Positions 1-12,200 of a stretch of 64,000 nucleotides of DNA are shown one piece after another (the first letter of the stretch is position 1; each line of letters opens with the position of its first letter). The DNA is from Vicugna pacos (taxonomy: Eukaryota; Chordata; Mammalia; Artiodactyla; Camelidae), in NCBI RefSeq assembly GCF_048564905.1, contig NC_132992.1, positions 92,269,001-92,333,000 on the forward strand, in the 5' to 3' direction. The notes beneath the pieces are model-generated. The model was not told where the DNA came from, made no database searches, and saw nothing but the letters and a program-made list of their open reading frames with translations. The position numbers were made by a program, and so were the translations under genes.

Positions 1-900
1 TGCCCCAGACCACCACAGTAAAGCCAGTATCGCGATAAACAAGTCACACAGATTTTTTTGGTTTCCCAGTGCATGTGAAAGTTATGTTTACATTCTGCTG
101 TTAAAGGAACTAACATAATGCTGTAGGTCAATTACAGTTCAGAAACAAACTCACAGAAAATGAGATCAGATTTGCAGTTGCAGAGGCGGGGGTTTGGGGA
201 GGGGGAAGTGGAGGAAGGCGGCCAAAAGACACAAACTTCAAGTTATGAATTAAACAAGTACTAGCGGTGCAATGTACATACAACATGACAAATACAGAGA
301 ACACTCTGTATGTTACATACGAAAGTTAAGCATGTAAATCCTCAGTTGTCACAAATTAAAAATATTTTTTCTATTTCTTTAGTGTCCCTACAGGAGGAGA
401 TGGATGTTCACTAAATTTATCGTGGTCATTGGTTCATGATGTAGGTCAAACCATTGTGCTGTACACCTTAAATTACGCACAGCTCTACGTCAATTGTACC
501 TCAACAAAACTGGAAGGAAGAGAAGTCATGTTTACACGACACTGTTAAGTATATTGCTCAAGTGCTCGATACCATTATATCTAAAAACCAATGGACATAC
601 CTTCATTCAAAAATACTTTATTGCTGAAAAATACTAACCACCTGAGCCTTCAGCGAGGCATAATCCTTTTGCAACAGTAACATCAAAGATCCCTGATCAC
701 AGGCCACCATCAGAAACACAGTAATAATTTAAAAGTTTGAAATAATGTGAGAACTACAGACATGTGACACAGAGACACAAAGCGAGCAGACGCTGTTGGA
801 AGAACGGCGCCGACTGACTTCCTCAACGCAGGGTTGACGCAATCCTTCAATTTGTAAATAACACGGCACCTGTGAAGCGCGATAAAACGAGGTCTGCCTC
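1..900 (-). mobile_element. Tigger1 DNA transposon fragment (TcMar-Tigger), split by an L1
   Basis: Two blocks, 1-92 and 525-900, read like a Tigger1 internal-deletion copy in antisense. The first has the sequence around GGTTTCCCAGTGCATGTGAA. The second runs through the CTTTATTGCTGAAAAATACT region to a terminal inverted repeat ending in AAACGAGGTCTGCCTC at 900. The next bases are TA, the expected mariner-type target duplication. The transposase region is missing between the GCGAGGCATAATCC and TTTTGCAACAGTAACATC parts, so this is a non-autonomous derivative. The other end lies before the window start. Family from memory; orientation and end are clear. Confidence 0.85.
93..524 (+). mobile_element. 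L1 3'UTR (old mammalian L1) inserted in Tigger1
   Basis: The segment ends in the typical L1 tail (GCTGTACACCTTAAATTACG, then a CTCAACAAAACTGG-type end) and contains the G-rich tract seen in old L1 3'UTRs (about 184-215). It is flanked by a 12-bp near-perfect target-site duplication: GTTATGTTTACA at 81-92 and GTCATGTTTACA at 525-536. The copy is strongly 5'-truncated and carries no ORF. It is younger than the Tigger1 copy it interrupts. Confidence 0.8.
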
Positions 901-1199
901 TATGTCAGGTTGAAGGTCCCGTCACCTGCGGCTGATCGCTGTGTACACGGCTCGCTCACCGACTGTGAGGATGCTACAGAATTCCACCTCGTGTGCCTTC
1001 GTCTTACCTGCCCTTCCCCCTGCAGTGGGATTTGCGCTGCTACACAGGTCCGTTTTTGTGGCCCCTGGTCCTGGCCCCATCGCGCACCAAGGAGGGACGC
1101 CTGAGTTACAGCCCACACAGCACAACGTTGAATGTGCTGTCAGACCATCTGCCCGCAAGGCTCAGGGCACGAGGGTCCCCAGGTCCCCTCACCTCTTCC

Positions 1200-1480
1200 A
1201 ATATTTCCAGTCCCCAACTCATCTTTTTACAAAATTGTATCTTATTACTATTTTTGCGCCCCCCCCCCAGGTTACTAGTGAAATTGTTCCTCTCTTCACA
1301 TATGCATTAGCTTTTCAGATTTTTCCTCCTTTAAACTGAGCATTTTTTTCCGTGGGTCACCCATGTCTTACTGATTTGTCAGAGTCCTTTGCATCTTCCA
1401 GACAGGGGTCCTTTATCAATTCCAGTGTTGTAAACACCGTATTACAATCTGTCGCCTGTCTGTTAACTCCGAGTCCATTT
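1200..1480 (-). mobile_element. Decayed antisense L1 fragment
   Basis: Reads like the antisense of an L1 ORF2 C-terminal region: a CTTACTGATTTGTCAGAGTC-like stretch followed by GGTCCTTTATCAATTCCAGT and TTGTAAACACCGT, matching the usual 'gatttgtag..., gggtcctttgtcag..., gttgcaaacatc' order. Highly diverged. A C10 run lies at 1259-1268. Flanking 901-1199 shows nothing I recognise. Confidence 0.5.
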
Positions 1481-1964
1481 CCCATGGATCAATGTCTTTA
1501 ATTTGGATGTAATCAAGCCATCGGCAAGTCGTCCTATGCTGCGACGTGTGAAGGGCCACATTGCAGGAGTCCCACCCCACCCCAGGGGTGTGAGGCTGTG
1601 CTGTACGTTGTTTCAATTAATGTGTAGTTTCACTCCTCACACAGGGTATTTAATCCGTTTATATTTAACCCGCCTAGCCCCACCGTGTGTGTGGTGTGAG
1701 GCCCTAGGAAATCAGTCTAATAGTCAGCTTTCCCTACACTGGAAATTAGATGAAGTATCCGACCCCCTCTGGTCTGTGCCCCTACCTCCGTAGGGTGCTG
1801 TGTGTCCTTGCGCAAAGGGTGTGGTTTCGAGCTCTCTGCTCTGTTTTTATTATCATGGCGTGCTGGATGGAACTTTAAGATGGTCCCAAGGGCCCACCCG
1901 TGCACCTGCTGTGTGTAAATAATCCCCTCCGCTAGTGTCCTCGGTGGGACATCACTCCTATAAT
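1481..1964. other. No recognised feature
   Basis: Moderately GC-rich sequence without a recognisable repeat, exon or RNA. The small open frames here are short, overlap one another on both strands and show no protein family. Confidence 0.6.
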
Positions 1965-2345
1965 TCCAAACGTGAGGATCAGGTGTAAGGGAGACTTTCT
2001 ACTGTGGGTTCTGAAGACGACAGGCCCATCTGGCAAGGAGCACAGGGGGCTTTTAGGAGCCAAGAGCAGCCGCAGCCTGACACCAGTCAGGAAATGGGAT
2101 CCTCAGTCCTACATCCTCAAGGAACTGAATGTGGCCGACACCATGAGTGAGCGTGGAAGTGTCTTCTCCCCTGGGCTCCCAGAGAGGAGGCAGCAGCTGA
2201 TACTTGTGCCGAGAAACCCCCCAAGCAGAGACCCCAGCAACGCCATGCCAGACTTCTGACCCCTGGGACTCGACGATAGCAAATCGCTCTGAGTCCCGGC
2301 AACTGCACCAATTTGTTACACGGCCGTGAAAAGGAATCCACTGCC
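1965..2345 (+). mobile_element. MLT1-class LTR fossil (ERVL-MaLR), 3' part
   Basis: The order of landmarks matches the 3' half of an MLT1 LTR: TCAGTCCTACATCCTCAAGG, GGAACTGAATG, CACCATGAGTGAGCGTGGAA, a GCCAGACTTCTGACC stretch and an AATTTGTTACACGGC end. No internal viral genes are visible, so it is an LTR-only remnant. The family is mammal/eutherian-wide, so the copy is probably of the order of 100 million years old or more. Subfamily not resolved. Confidence 0.7.
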
Positions 2346-2599
2346 TTTCCAGATGGCTCCACCCAACGGCGGCCACCACCACCAGCCCTGAGCCCTTCTC
2401 TTTCAAACCAGACTCAGCAGTTTCAGACACAATGGCATCTAGACATCTTAGAATGAAATGAAGATCACCCAAGCCTTCAGCTGGTATTTCAACACAGTTA
2501 CATGGAATGTGTAGATTCATGTGGGAAGATTTGCTGTATTTACAATTTTAAGGAGCCATAAAAATAGTTTCTTTCCATTTTATTCATGTTTTCATTTAT

Positions 2600-2995
2600 G
2601 TCTGTCAAGGACTGAATGTCTGTGTCCTCCCAAAATTTCTACATTGAAGCCCTACCCCCCAAGGTGATGGTGTTCGCGGATGGGGCTTTGGGGAGTGAAT
2701 TAGGTTTATGCGAGGTCAGCAGGTGGGTCCTCAAGATGCGATTAGTGCCCCAATCAGAGACCCTCAGAGAGCTTGCTCTCTCTCTCTGGCCGCATCACCT
2801 AAACACCCAGCGAGAATGCAGCCGTCCGCAAGCCAGGAGGAGGGTTCTCACCAGCCCCGGACCGTGCAGGCACCCTGGTCTCAGACTCCGCGCTTCCAGA
2901 AACTGTGAGCGATGCCCTTCTGTCCTTTAACTCCCATGCTTACATCCCAGGACTGCAGAATTTTGTTACGGCAGCCCGAGGGGACAAATACAGTG
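2600..2995 (+). mobile_element. MLT1A-type LTR fossil (ERVL-MaLR), solo
   Basis: Begins with an AAGGACTGAATGTCTGTGTC landmark, continues through CCCAAGGTGATGGTGTT and CTCACCAGCCCCGGACCGT, and ends with TTTTGTTACGGCAGCCCGAG, the order expected of an MLT1A/MLT1A0 LTR. No internal region is attached. An eutherian-age fossil, diverged but close to full LTR length. Confidence 0.8.
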
Positions 2996-4235
2996 TCCTT
3001 TAAAGCTTTTCCATCTTCTCTCTCCATTTTCTCCATGTCTTCTTTTGTGGCTTTTACAGTTCTCAAATTTTATTTTTTTTCCCTCTATTAAGGTTTTCTG
3101 CATTTATTTCTGGCTTAATTTCTAGATATTTCATAGTTTTTGTTCCTCTTGGGAATGCATCTCTTTTTCTGTTCTGTTTCTAATCGGTTAATACTGGCGT
3201 AGAGGAAAGCCACTAATTTTAGTAAGTCGATCTTGTATTCAGCAATCTTGCTCAGCTCTGTTATTAGTTCCAATCACTTTTCTGTTCTTTCTGGTGGGTT
3301 TCTGTGTAGATGATGTATAATCTGTGTGTAATGACGGCCACGTCTTCCCTTTTCTCTTCCCGTCCTTTCATTTTCTCATCTTACGGAATTAGCCAGAGCC
3401 TCCCGGATTAGTGTGAATGGCTGCGGGGGTCTCTGCTTGCTCTGTTTTCAGCATTAAAAGAAATTAATCTAAAGTTCGTCTGTGGGGTAGTAGGTTTTCT
3501 AGAAACTTCTAACATACCCAGCCTTTATCCCATTAAGAATGTTCCTTTCTATTCAGAGTTTCCTGAAAAATTTTTAAAGTCACAAAACGTCATTGAACTG
3601 TGTCAAAGACTTTGCTGCATCTATAGAGAATCATTTTGCTCCTCTTGGTCCAAAAATATCGTAACTAACGTTGGTAGATATCTGGTGTTAGACTGTTCCC
3701 GCACTCCTACGATAAACTCGACTAGATCATTTTTCAAACTACGCTGTAGTGTTAATTAGCTAGCAGCTTACTGGGGATTTTGCCTCTATTTTTGTAAGTG
3801 AAATAGACCTGTTTGTTCCCCTGTATTGGCCATATCTGAACTTGGGATAAATGTTATTTTTGCCTCATAAAATAGAGCTGGGCAGATTCCCTTATTTTCT
3901 ATTTTGTCTTCTGGAACAGCTTCTCTGAGAGTGTTTATCTGGTCCTTAGCTCGTTCGTAGAACTCTCGCCTAAGGCTGCTTAATGCCGGGGGACTTTTGA
4001 GGGGAACGTCTCTGGTTGCTCCTTCGGTTTCTGAGGAGCCCCAGGTCATCATGAGATTCCAACCTTCTGCATCCTGGCTTTATGTTTTTGACTTCATGAT
4101 TTGTCAATCTATGCATTTCTAAGAGGGATGCTTTAAATGACAGTTTTAATTGTTGATTTATCGAGTTTTCTCCACGGTTCCATTGCCTGTGGCTTTATGC
4201 ATTCCAGTTATCTTTTTAGGAGAACATATGGTCAC
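2996..4235 (-). mobile_element. Old L1, antisense, ORF2 reverse-transcriptase region
   Basis: Antisense landmarks of L1 ORF2: TTTCTGCATTTATTTCTGG, CAGCAATCTTGCTCAGCTC, GGTTTCTGTGTAGATGATG, TTGCTGCATCTATAGAGAATC and AATGTTATTTTTGCCTCATA. These occur in the correct order for an antisense copy. Strongly diverged, no long ORF2 frame survives. Likely inserted or broken long before the neighbouring antisense L1 tails. Confidence 0.75.
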
Positions 4236-5677
4236 GATTGTTAGATTTTTTTTTCCCCACAATATTCTTTTCATTGAGGCAAATATGATAAAATGCACAG
4301 ATTATACATGTACAGTGTGATGAGTATTGACAAACGTGTACACCATGTGCCCGAGTTCTAAATCAAGCTATGGAACATTCTCTCACCCCAGATAATTACC
4401 ACATGCCCCATTCCAGTCATTATTTTAACTTTTCCACAGTAACTAATTTGCCTGGGGCAGAATTACCAGTAAATGGAATTGGACGGTAGGTGCTCTTTTG
4501 TTTTTAGAGTTATTTACTCAACATAATACTTTGGATGTTCGTTCATGTGTCTGCGTGTATCACTCACACACTCCTTTTTCACTGCAGAGTAATAAACCAC
4601 AACTGGTTTCTCCATTCCCCTGTGAGTGGTCATTTGGGCTATTTCCAGTTTTTAGCTATTACAAATAAAACTTCCATGAATCATTCTATACAAGTATTTT
4701 GTGTTTTCATATTTCCTAGGTAAGTACCTCAGAGGAGAACTGCTTGATTACTGACTAAGTGTGTGTTACTTTTATAAAAAATCATCAAAGAATTTTCCCC
4801 AATGGTTGTAGCATTTGACACTTTCCCTGCGGTTTTTGAGAAATCTGATTATCCTGTATTCTCTGCCACACTTGATAGTGTCGGTTTTTAATTTTAGTCA
4901 TTCTGCAGGCATGAAATGGGTTAAACGCATTGTGGTATTGAATTGCATTTCTCTGATCCCTAATAATGTTAAGAACATATTGGCCACTTGTATATCTTTC
5001 TTTGCAAAGTATCTGTGCAGGTATTTTGTTCATATTATATAAGGCTATCTTTTTAGTTTTGATTTGTAGAAGGTCTGTATGTATTCGGGATATAAGTTCT
5101 TTTTTCAAATACATGTAAATATTTTCTCCCAATCTGTTGCTCGCTTTTTCACTTTACTGAAGGAGTCTTTTAATGAGCAGAGCAGGAATCTCTAATTTTT
5201 ATAGGATCCAGTTTATCATTTTTTTTTCTTTTTGTGGTTAGCATTTTTGGAAGCTCTCTAAGGATTTGTGCTTACACCAACATCTCATGGATATTTTCCA
5301 GTGATTTAGCTTTTAGGTTTAGGTCTCTGATCCACATCAAAATAATTTTATATGGTGTGATGTTGGAGTCAAGATTCATTTTCTCCCCATATGTATATCA
5401 AGTTGTTCCAGTATCATTTGTTGGAAAGAATTTCCTTTCCCCATGGAATTACGCTGGGGCTGTCATCACATTTCAGTTGGCCATATATGTGTGAATCTAT
5501 TTCTAGACTCTGTATTCTGTTACATTATCTATTTGTCTAACCACATGCCAATACCATACTGAAATGATTACTGTAGCATTATAGCCATTCTTGGAATCAA
5601 ATGGCTTCAAGTCCATCAACGTTGTTCATCTTTTACATGCTTGTGTTGGCTATTCTAGGGTCTTTATCTTTCCATGT
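4236..5677 (-). mobile_element. L1, antisense, 3'UTR plus ORF2 C-terminal region
   Basis: Starts with a T-rich run (poly-A complement) and the TCATTGAGGCAAATATGATA 3'UTR landmark, then the antisense ORF2 tail: TGCAGAGTAATAAACCACA, GGGCTATTTCCAGTTTTTAG, AAGTATCTGTGCAGGTATTTTG, TTTGTTGGAAAGAATTTCC. Ends where the next antisense L1 tail begins at 5678. No intact reading frame. Confidence 0.8.
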
Positions 5678-7286
5678 AAAGTTTTAAACAGCTTTATTGA
5701 GATATAATAATTGACATCATACAATTAGCCACATATATTTTAAGTATACAGTTTGGTAGAATTTGAAATATATGTATATGCCTGTGAAACCATCACCACT
5801 ATCAGGAAAATGAACACATCCATCATCCCTTGAATTTTCGTTCGGCTCCTCTGCAGTCTCTGTACCCCTCCCTCCAGGTCAGCGTCAACACTCTTTTACG
5901 CTACAGATCAGTACGCACTTTCTAGGAATCATACTGTGTGTACACACTCTCAGTCTGACATCTTTCACTCAATATTTTTGAGACCCATACATGTTGTAAG
6001 TGCATCAATAGTTCTTGCCTTTCATTGCTCAGTAATATTCCATTGTATGAACGCACTAAAATGTACTTATCCGTCCACTGGTTGCTGCAGACTTGAGTTG
6101 TCTCCCATTTGGAGGGATGACAAACAGAACCACTATGAATATTCATGTACAAGTATTTGTGCCAGCATATGCTTTCTTCTCTCTTGTGTAAATATCTGAG
6201 AGTGGAATGGCCAGAACATATGGTGGGGGGATGTTTAACTTTTTAAGGCGATGCCAGACTGATTTTCCAAGTGGTTTTGCTGTTTTGCGTCCCCACCAGG
6301 AACATGTGAGAGTTTCAGTTGCTCTGCATTTTTGCCAACATTTGGTTTGGTCAGTCTTTCCATTTTAGCCATGCTCGTAAGTATGCAGTGGTATTTCGTT
6401 TTGGTTTTCATCTGTAGTTCACTAATGATACTGATGTTGAGCATATTTTTACATGCTTATTTGCCACCTGCATGACTTCTTTGATGAAGTGTATACTGAA
6501 AGATTTTGTCCATTTAAAAAATTAGATTGTGTTTTCTTACTATGGAGCTTTGAGAGTTTTTACACATTCTACAAACTCTTCATTGGATATATGCTCTGAA
6601 AACATTCTCTCCTAGTCCTATAGCTTGTCCTTTCATTCTCTTAAGACTGTCTTTTGAAGAGCAATTTTAACTTTTGATGAAGCACACTTTATCTATTTGG
6701 GTTTTTTTTTATGAATCATACTTTTCATATCGCATCCAAAAAAACTTTGCCTAACTCAAGGTCACAAAAGATGTCTCTAATATTTCCTTAGAATATTTGT
6801 GATTTTAGGTTTTACACTTAGGTCTAAGACCCATTTTGAGTTAATTTTTGAATATGGTGCAAGTCACAGACCAAAGTTCACCTTACAGGGTGAGGATATC
6901 CAGCACCCTTTGTTGAAAAGACCTCCAATTTCCCAGTTTTGCACTCATCAAAATCAGTTTTGCAGTCTAGTTCTAAACTTGCTGCTCTGTTCCATTAACC
7001 TATTTGTCCACCTTTTGGTCAAAATCATACTATAGCTTTTTAAATATATACTTACACAATTTTTTTCCTTGTGATGAGGATTTTTAAGATCTACTCTCTC
7101 AGCAAGTTTCAAATATGCAGTACAGTGTTATTAAGTATAGTCACCATGCTGCGCATTACATCCCCATGACTTATTAACTTTATAACTGGAAGTTTGTACT
7201 TTTTGACCCCTTCACCCATTTCACCTCCACCTCTTGCCCCCGGCAGCCACCAATCTGTTCTCTGTATCTGTGAACTCGGTTTTTGT

Positions 7287-7324
7287 TGTTTGTTTGTTTG
7301 TTTGTTTGTTTGTTTGTTTGTTTT
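7287..7324. repeat. (TTTG)n microsatellite
   Basis: About nine perfect TTTG units inside the nested antisense L1 3'UTR, a place where L1 tails commonly grow such tracts. Confidence 0.95.
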
Positions 7325-7465
7325 TAAATTCCACGTATAAGCGAGATCATACAGTGTTTGTATTTCTCTGTCTGACTTAATTCACTTAGCATAATGCTTT
7401 CAAGGTCCCCATGTTGTTGCAGATGACAAGATTTCATTCTTTTTTAAGGCTGAAGGATATTTCAC

Positions 7466-7512
7466 TGTGTGTGTGTGTGTGTGTGTCTCTGTGTGTCCGT
7501 GTGTGTGTGTGT
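7466..7512. repeat. Imperfect (GT)n microsatellite
   Basis: Two GT runs separated by short CTCT/TCC interruptions, inside the nested L1 tail, at the place where the ORF2 antisense would normally read through. Confidence 0.9.
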
Positions 7513-7855
7513 AATATTTTCCTCATCCATTCATCCAGCAATGGACACTTAGGTTGCTTCTGTATTACAAATAATGCTGCAATGAACATGGGGGGAGAGG
7601 TGCATATGTCTTTTCAAAGTAGTGCTTTTCCATTATAGATTTTTAGTAAGTCTTAAAATCAGGTAGAGTTAGCCCCCTAACTTTATTTTTATTTTTCAAA
7701 GTTACTTTGGCCATGTTAGCTCCTATGTTTTTTTATATGAATTTTAGCATCAGCTTTTCTATTTCCACCAAAAATGCCTGTTGGAATTTTTATTTTGATT
7801 ACATTGATTGGGGAGAATCGGAATCTCAATACTGAGTTTTCTGACTCATGAGCGA

Positions 7856-9212
7856 CAGCCCTCCTCTCCTTCAGGGGCTCCAGCTTCACGTGCATCAGAC
7901 TTGAAGGTGCCCTTCTAGCTCATTGATGCTTCTTCCACTTAAGGTTTATTTCTCTGTCTGTTTCCTTTTGGGTATTTTCTATTGTTACATCTGTAAGTTC
8001 AATCTTCTTTTCTTCTGCAACGTCTGATATGCTGTTAATTCCATCCAGCTGATCCAGCATGTTTTTCATCACAGACATTGCAGTTTTCACCCCTAAGTAT
8101 TCAGTTTGCATCTTTTTTTTTTTATATTCTCCGTGGCTTTACTTACCTTTTGAACACATGGGATGCAGTTATTATAATAACTGCTTTGATACCCTTGTCT
8201 TTTAGTCCTAACGCACTTCTGGGCTGGTTTTGATTGACTGATTACTCTCCCCATCATGGGGCTTATGTCTCTGCTCATTTGCAGCCTGATAATCTTTGCT
8301 AGGATTCCAGATGTGAATTTTACCTTGTTAGGTGCTGGAAGTATAAATATCAATATTCTTGAGCTGTGCTCTGAGGCGCTGCTAAATTGCTTGCCAACTG
8401 TTTGATCCTTTGGGTTTGGTCTCTGTGATTTGTTAGGTGAAGTCAGAGCAGTGTTGAATCGAGGGCGGTGGAACTGAGATGGAGAAAGCGAGGTGCCTGG
8501 ACTGGACTGGACTGGACTGGAGGAGGCGCTTGTCCTCAGTCATCCTAGGGCAGGGCCTCCAGTCTTGAGCTGTCAGTCTCACTCGCCTCACCCTAGTCCC
8601 AGCCCTGACAAGAGCTGATCATCTCCCACTGCACAGGCAAGAGCTCTTCTTTCCAAGTACTTTACCCCAAGCTCCATGAATTATGAGATTTTCCAGCCTG
8701 GCTGTTGGAAGCAGCAGTATTCCCAGTTCTGCATGAGCACCAGGCACTGTTCCTCTAATCTGTTCAAACCATTCTTTTCCCAGCCATGGGTGGTTTCCTT
8801 ACATGAATGTATTAATCAGCACTCAGCTGAATACTCAGGGGGCCCTCTGCAGGTATCAGGGTTCTTTCTCTACCCTACAGTCTCCTCTCTGGTACTCTGT
8901 CCTGTGGACTCAAGCCATCTTGGTCTCCCTGGGCCTCATCTTGAGGTCCTCAACTCAGGGACTCTGCCTGGACTCCCCCGGACTGCACCACCGCCTACTA
9001 ACTGTCTCAAGGCAAGAAGTTGGGACAATGCAGGCATCACCTCACTGGTTTCCCATCTGTCAGGGATCACCTTCCTTCTTTGGCTGATGTTGAGGGTCCT
9101 GAAAAATACTGTTTTGATACATTTGGTCTTCTTCTTGTTGTTATTGGTGTCTCAGATGAAAAAATGTATTTGATCCCCATGGCTCCATCTAAGCTGCAGA
9201 TGGAAGTCTATT
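7856..9212 (-). mobile_element. Old L1 3'UTR (L1ME-like), antisense
   Basis: Carries several phrases of an old L1 3'UTR read antisense: TTGATTGACTGATTACTCTC, CCATCATGGGGCTTATG, GTGAATTTTACCTTGTTAGG, TTCTTGAGCTGTGCTCTGAG, CAGCTGAATACTCAGGG and CTGGTACTCTGTCCTGTGGA, ending in a CATGGCTCCATCTAAGCTGC stretch near the ORF2 stop. No L1 ORF2 sequence is within this block. The open frames on the plus strand at 8676-9346 are chance frames within this UTR. Confidence 0.65.
8497..8521. repeat. (CTGGA)n short tandem repeat
   Basis: Five perfect CTGGA units, within the old L1 3'UTR. Probably a local slippage product. Confidence 0.95.
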
Positions 9213-12200
9213 TCTATATACATTTTAGAACCAAGTTTTCAATTTCTGTAAGAAAGCCCGTTAGGATATTGGTTGAGATTGTGTTGAATCAGTGGATCGC
9301 TTTAGGGAGAACTGCCATCCTAACAACATCAAGTCTCACAATTTAAGAACATGGCCTTGCTTCCCATTTATTTTGGTTTTCTTTAATTAATGAACACAAT
9401 CCTTAGAATTTTTTCTTTTGCTTAACTTATTTCCAAGAAGTTAGTTTTTTATGCTCTTTTAAAAATTTTTCTATTTTCTATTTTTATTTTGTAATGTTCT
9501 TTTAAATGGTATTACACTTAAATACCATGTTTCAGTTGTTTCTTGCTAGCATCCAAAAATAAATTTGATTATACTGACCTTGCATCCTAAAACCTTGCTA
9601 AATTAACTTATTCTAAAGGTTTTTTGTTTGTTTGTTTTTGGTAGCATCTTAAGAGATTTTTCATATACAGAATCATTTTATCTGTGAATAAAGAAGTTTA
9701 CTTCTTTCTTTATAATTTTTATGTCTTTTTTTATTTCCTTGCTTTATTGCAATTGCTACAACCTCCAGGACAATGTGGAATAGATGTAGTAAGAGTGAAA
9801 ATCCTTGCCTATTTCTGACCTTAGGGGAAAAATTTCAGGCTTTCACTATTAAATGTGATATAAGCTATAGGGTTTCGGGGCTTGTTTTGTTTGTTTGTTT
9901 GTTTTGGTACATTTCCTTTCAGTAGGAGGAAGTTTTCTTATGTAACTAGTTCATTGAGGGTTTTTTAAAATTTTAAATCATAGAAAACATTGGACATTAG
10001 AAATGCTTTTTATGCATCTATCAAAATGATTATATAATTTTTCTCCTTAATTAGTTAATGTGATAATTTAACCCTGAATGATCTTTTCAAATGTTATATG
10101 AAATTTGCATTCTTGAAATAAACCTAACTTGGTCATTACGTATTATCATTTTATAGACTTGCTCAATTTGACTTGCTAATATTTTGAAAAATTTTGCATT
10201 CAGTTCCTGAGCAGTATTGATCTGTAATTTTCTTTTTCTTATAATATCCTTTTCAGGTTTTGGTATCAGTTTTAGACTGGTCTTCATAAAATGAGTTGGG
10301 AAATGTTCATTCCTATTTTCTGAAAAACTTTGCATAGCATTGGTGGTATTTCTTCCTTAAACATTTGATAGAATGAAAAATGAAGCCATCTGGGCCTGGA
10401 GTTTGGAGGGCCTTAAATTATAAATTCAAGTTCCATAATAAATAAATACAGGAATTTTCAGACTTTCTGTTTCTTCTTGTCTTAGTTTTAGTAAGCTGAG
10501 TTTTGCAAGGGAATTTTCCATTTCGTATAAGTTGTTGAATTTATTTGCATAAATTTGCTCATAATTTTACCTTGTTATCTTAGTAGTGTCTGTAAAGCAG
10601 TATTTATGATCCCTCTTTCATTCTTGATATTGATTTTTTCCTCTAATTTTAAAATCTATCTTGCTGGACTTTTATCAGTTTAATTAATATTTTTAAAGAA
10701 GCAATTTGGGGGTTTGTAAACTCTCTGTACTGCTTGCCCATATTCTATGTAATTTATTTCCAGGCTGTCTGAAGAGGAAAGGTAAAGACATTGATTTCAA
10801 ATTTTTATTATTTTCTAATATAAAAATTTTAACCTATAATGTTCTTCTAAACTTGACTTAGCAGAATCCCACATATCGTTTTAACTATTAATTTTAAGAA
10901 TACTTTTTGATTCCCAAGAAACTTGCAAAGACATGAGAAATTGTTCCCATACATGCCATGCCCAGTTTCCCTGTTGTTAAGAACTCACAGGTAAGATGTG
11001 AGTACACATACAGTTACACAATAGACCTGCCACAATCAGTGAACCAATACTGATACATTATTATTAACTAAAGTCCGGACTTGAGGTGAATTTCTTTAGT
11101 TTTTACCTAATGCCCTTTTTCTGTCCCAGGAGCCCACCCGGGACACACATACCATCTACTCCTCATGTCTCCTAAGTTTCCTCCAAACTGTGACCACTTT
11201 TCGGACTTTCCTTGTTTTTGATGATCTTGACAGTTTTGAGAACTACAGGACAGGTAATCTGTAAATGTGTGCACCCCACATATTTTAATATGTTGTGTTT
11301 TCATCAAGTTTAAGAGCTTTTCTCATTTCTCTTGTCATTTTTTTCCCCACCCATTGGCGACTTAGAAGTGTGTTGCTTCATATCCCCAAGTTTGAGGATT
11401 TCTAGTTATCTTTTTGGTGTTTATTTCTACTTTAATTCTGTGGTGGTCAGAGGACTTACTCTTCATTAATTCTTTTGAAATACAGTACTGAAATTTGCTT
11501 CATGACACAACACCTGTTCTGTCTTGATGAAGTTCACAGGAAGATGGGAAGGAATGTGGATTCTGCATGTGTTGGCTGTAGTCGTCTGTAGATGTCAGTT
11601 ACATCAATATAGTTGAGTGTTATTTGAATGTCTTACCTCTTACAGATCTTTATAAATTTCTGAAAGAAGAAAGTTAGAGTCTCCAACTATAATTTTGGAT
11701 ATTTTACTCCTCCAGTTTGTCACTTTTTGCTTCATGTATGTTGAAGCTCTGTTTTAAGGTGCAAATGCATGTAGGATTCGTATGTCTCCTTAAGGAGCTG
11801 ACATTCCTAGTAGGGAACGTCCCTCTTTAGCTCCAGTAGAATTCCTCTACATCAGCTGTCACTATGGATGTGGTCAGGTTGAAATGAATCATTTTGCTAT
11901 TTGTTTTCTATGTGTCCCTCTTGTCCTTTTTCTCTGTTCCTCCTTTCTTACCTTAATCAAATGCACTTACCAATCTATCCTATCTCCTATTCTGGATATT
12001 TAGGCATATGTCTTTGCATTATTGTTTTCATGGTTACTATAAGGATTATGACATGTAATCACATTTACCTTGAGTTAATAATATACCACTTTATGCACTT
12101 CAATAAAAATAAAGAATAAAATATACCACTTTATAAGACTCTTATAACAGTATATATTTAACCTTCTCCCATCTTTTGTGCAACTGTGTACATTTCATCT

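Larger units (their letters stand above)
7043..7633 (-). mobile_element. L1 3' end, antisense, nested in an older L1
   Basis: A T-rich start, a 3'UTR block (TTATTAACTTTATAACTGGA, GCAGCCACCAATCTGTTCTC) and the ORF2 end (TCCATTCATCCAGCAATGGA, AATGCTGCAATGAACATG). Flanked by TATAGCTTTTTA at 7031-7042 and TATAGATTTTTA at 7634-7645, an 11/12 duplication, so this is a genuine retrotransposition into the surrounding L1. Confidence 0.85.
5678..7855 (-). mobile_element. L1, antisense, 3'UTR to ORF2, interrupted by a younger L1
   Basis: Begins with AGCTTTATTGAGATATAAT, a classic antisense L1 3'UTR start, and continues through ATTCCATTGTATGAACGCAC, GTTTGGTCAGTCTTTCCATT and TGAAGCACACTTTATCTATT to 7042. 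ORF2 sequence resumes at 7634 (TAGTAAGTCTTAAAATCAGG) and runs to about 7855. The gap is exactly filled by another L1 tail with a target-site duplication, so 5678-7042 and 7634-7855 are one element. Confidence 0.8.

Noticed and set aside
8676-9346. Plus-strand frames (165, 94 and 108 codons).
   Set aside because: They lie in an antisense old L1 3'UTR and ORF2 joint and read through on the wrong strand.
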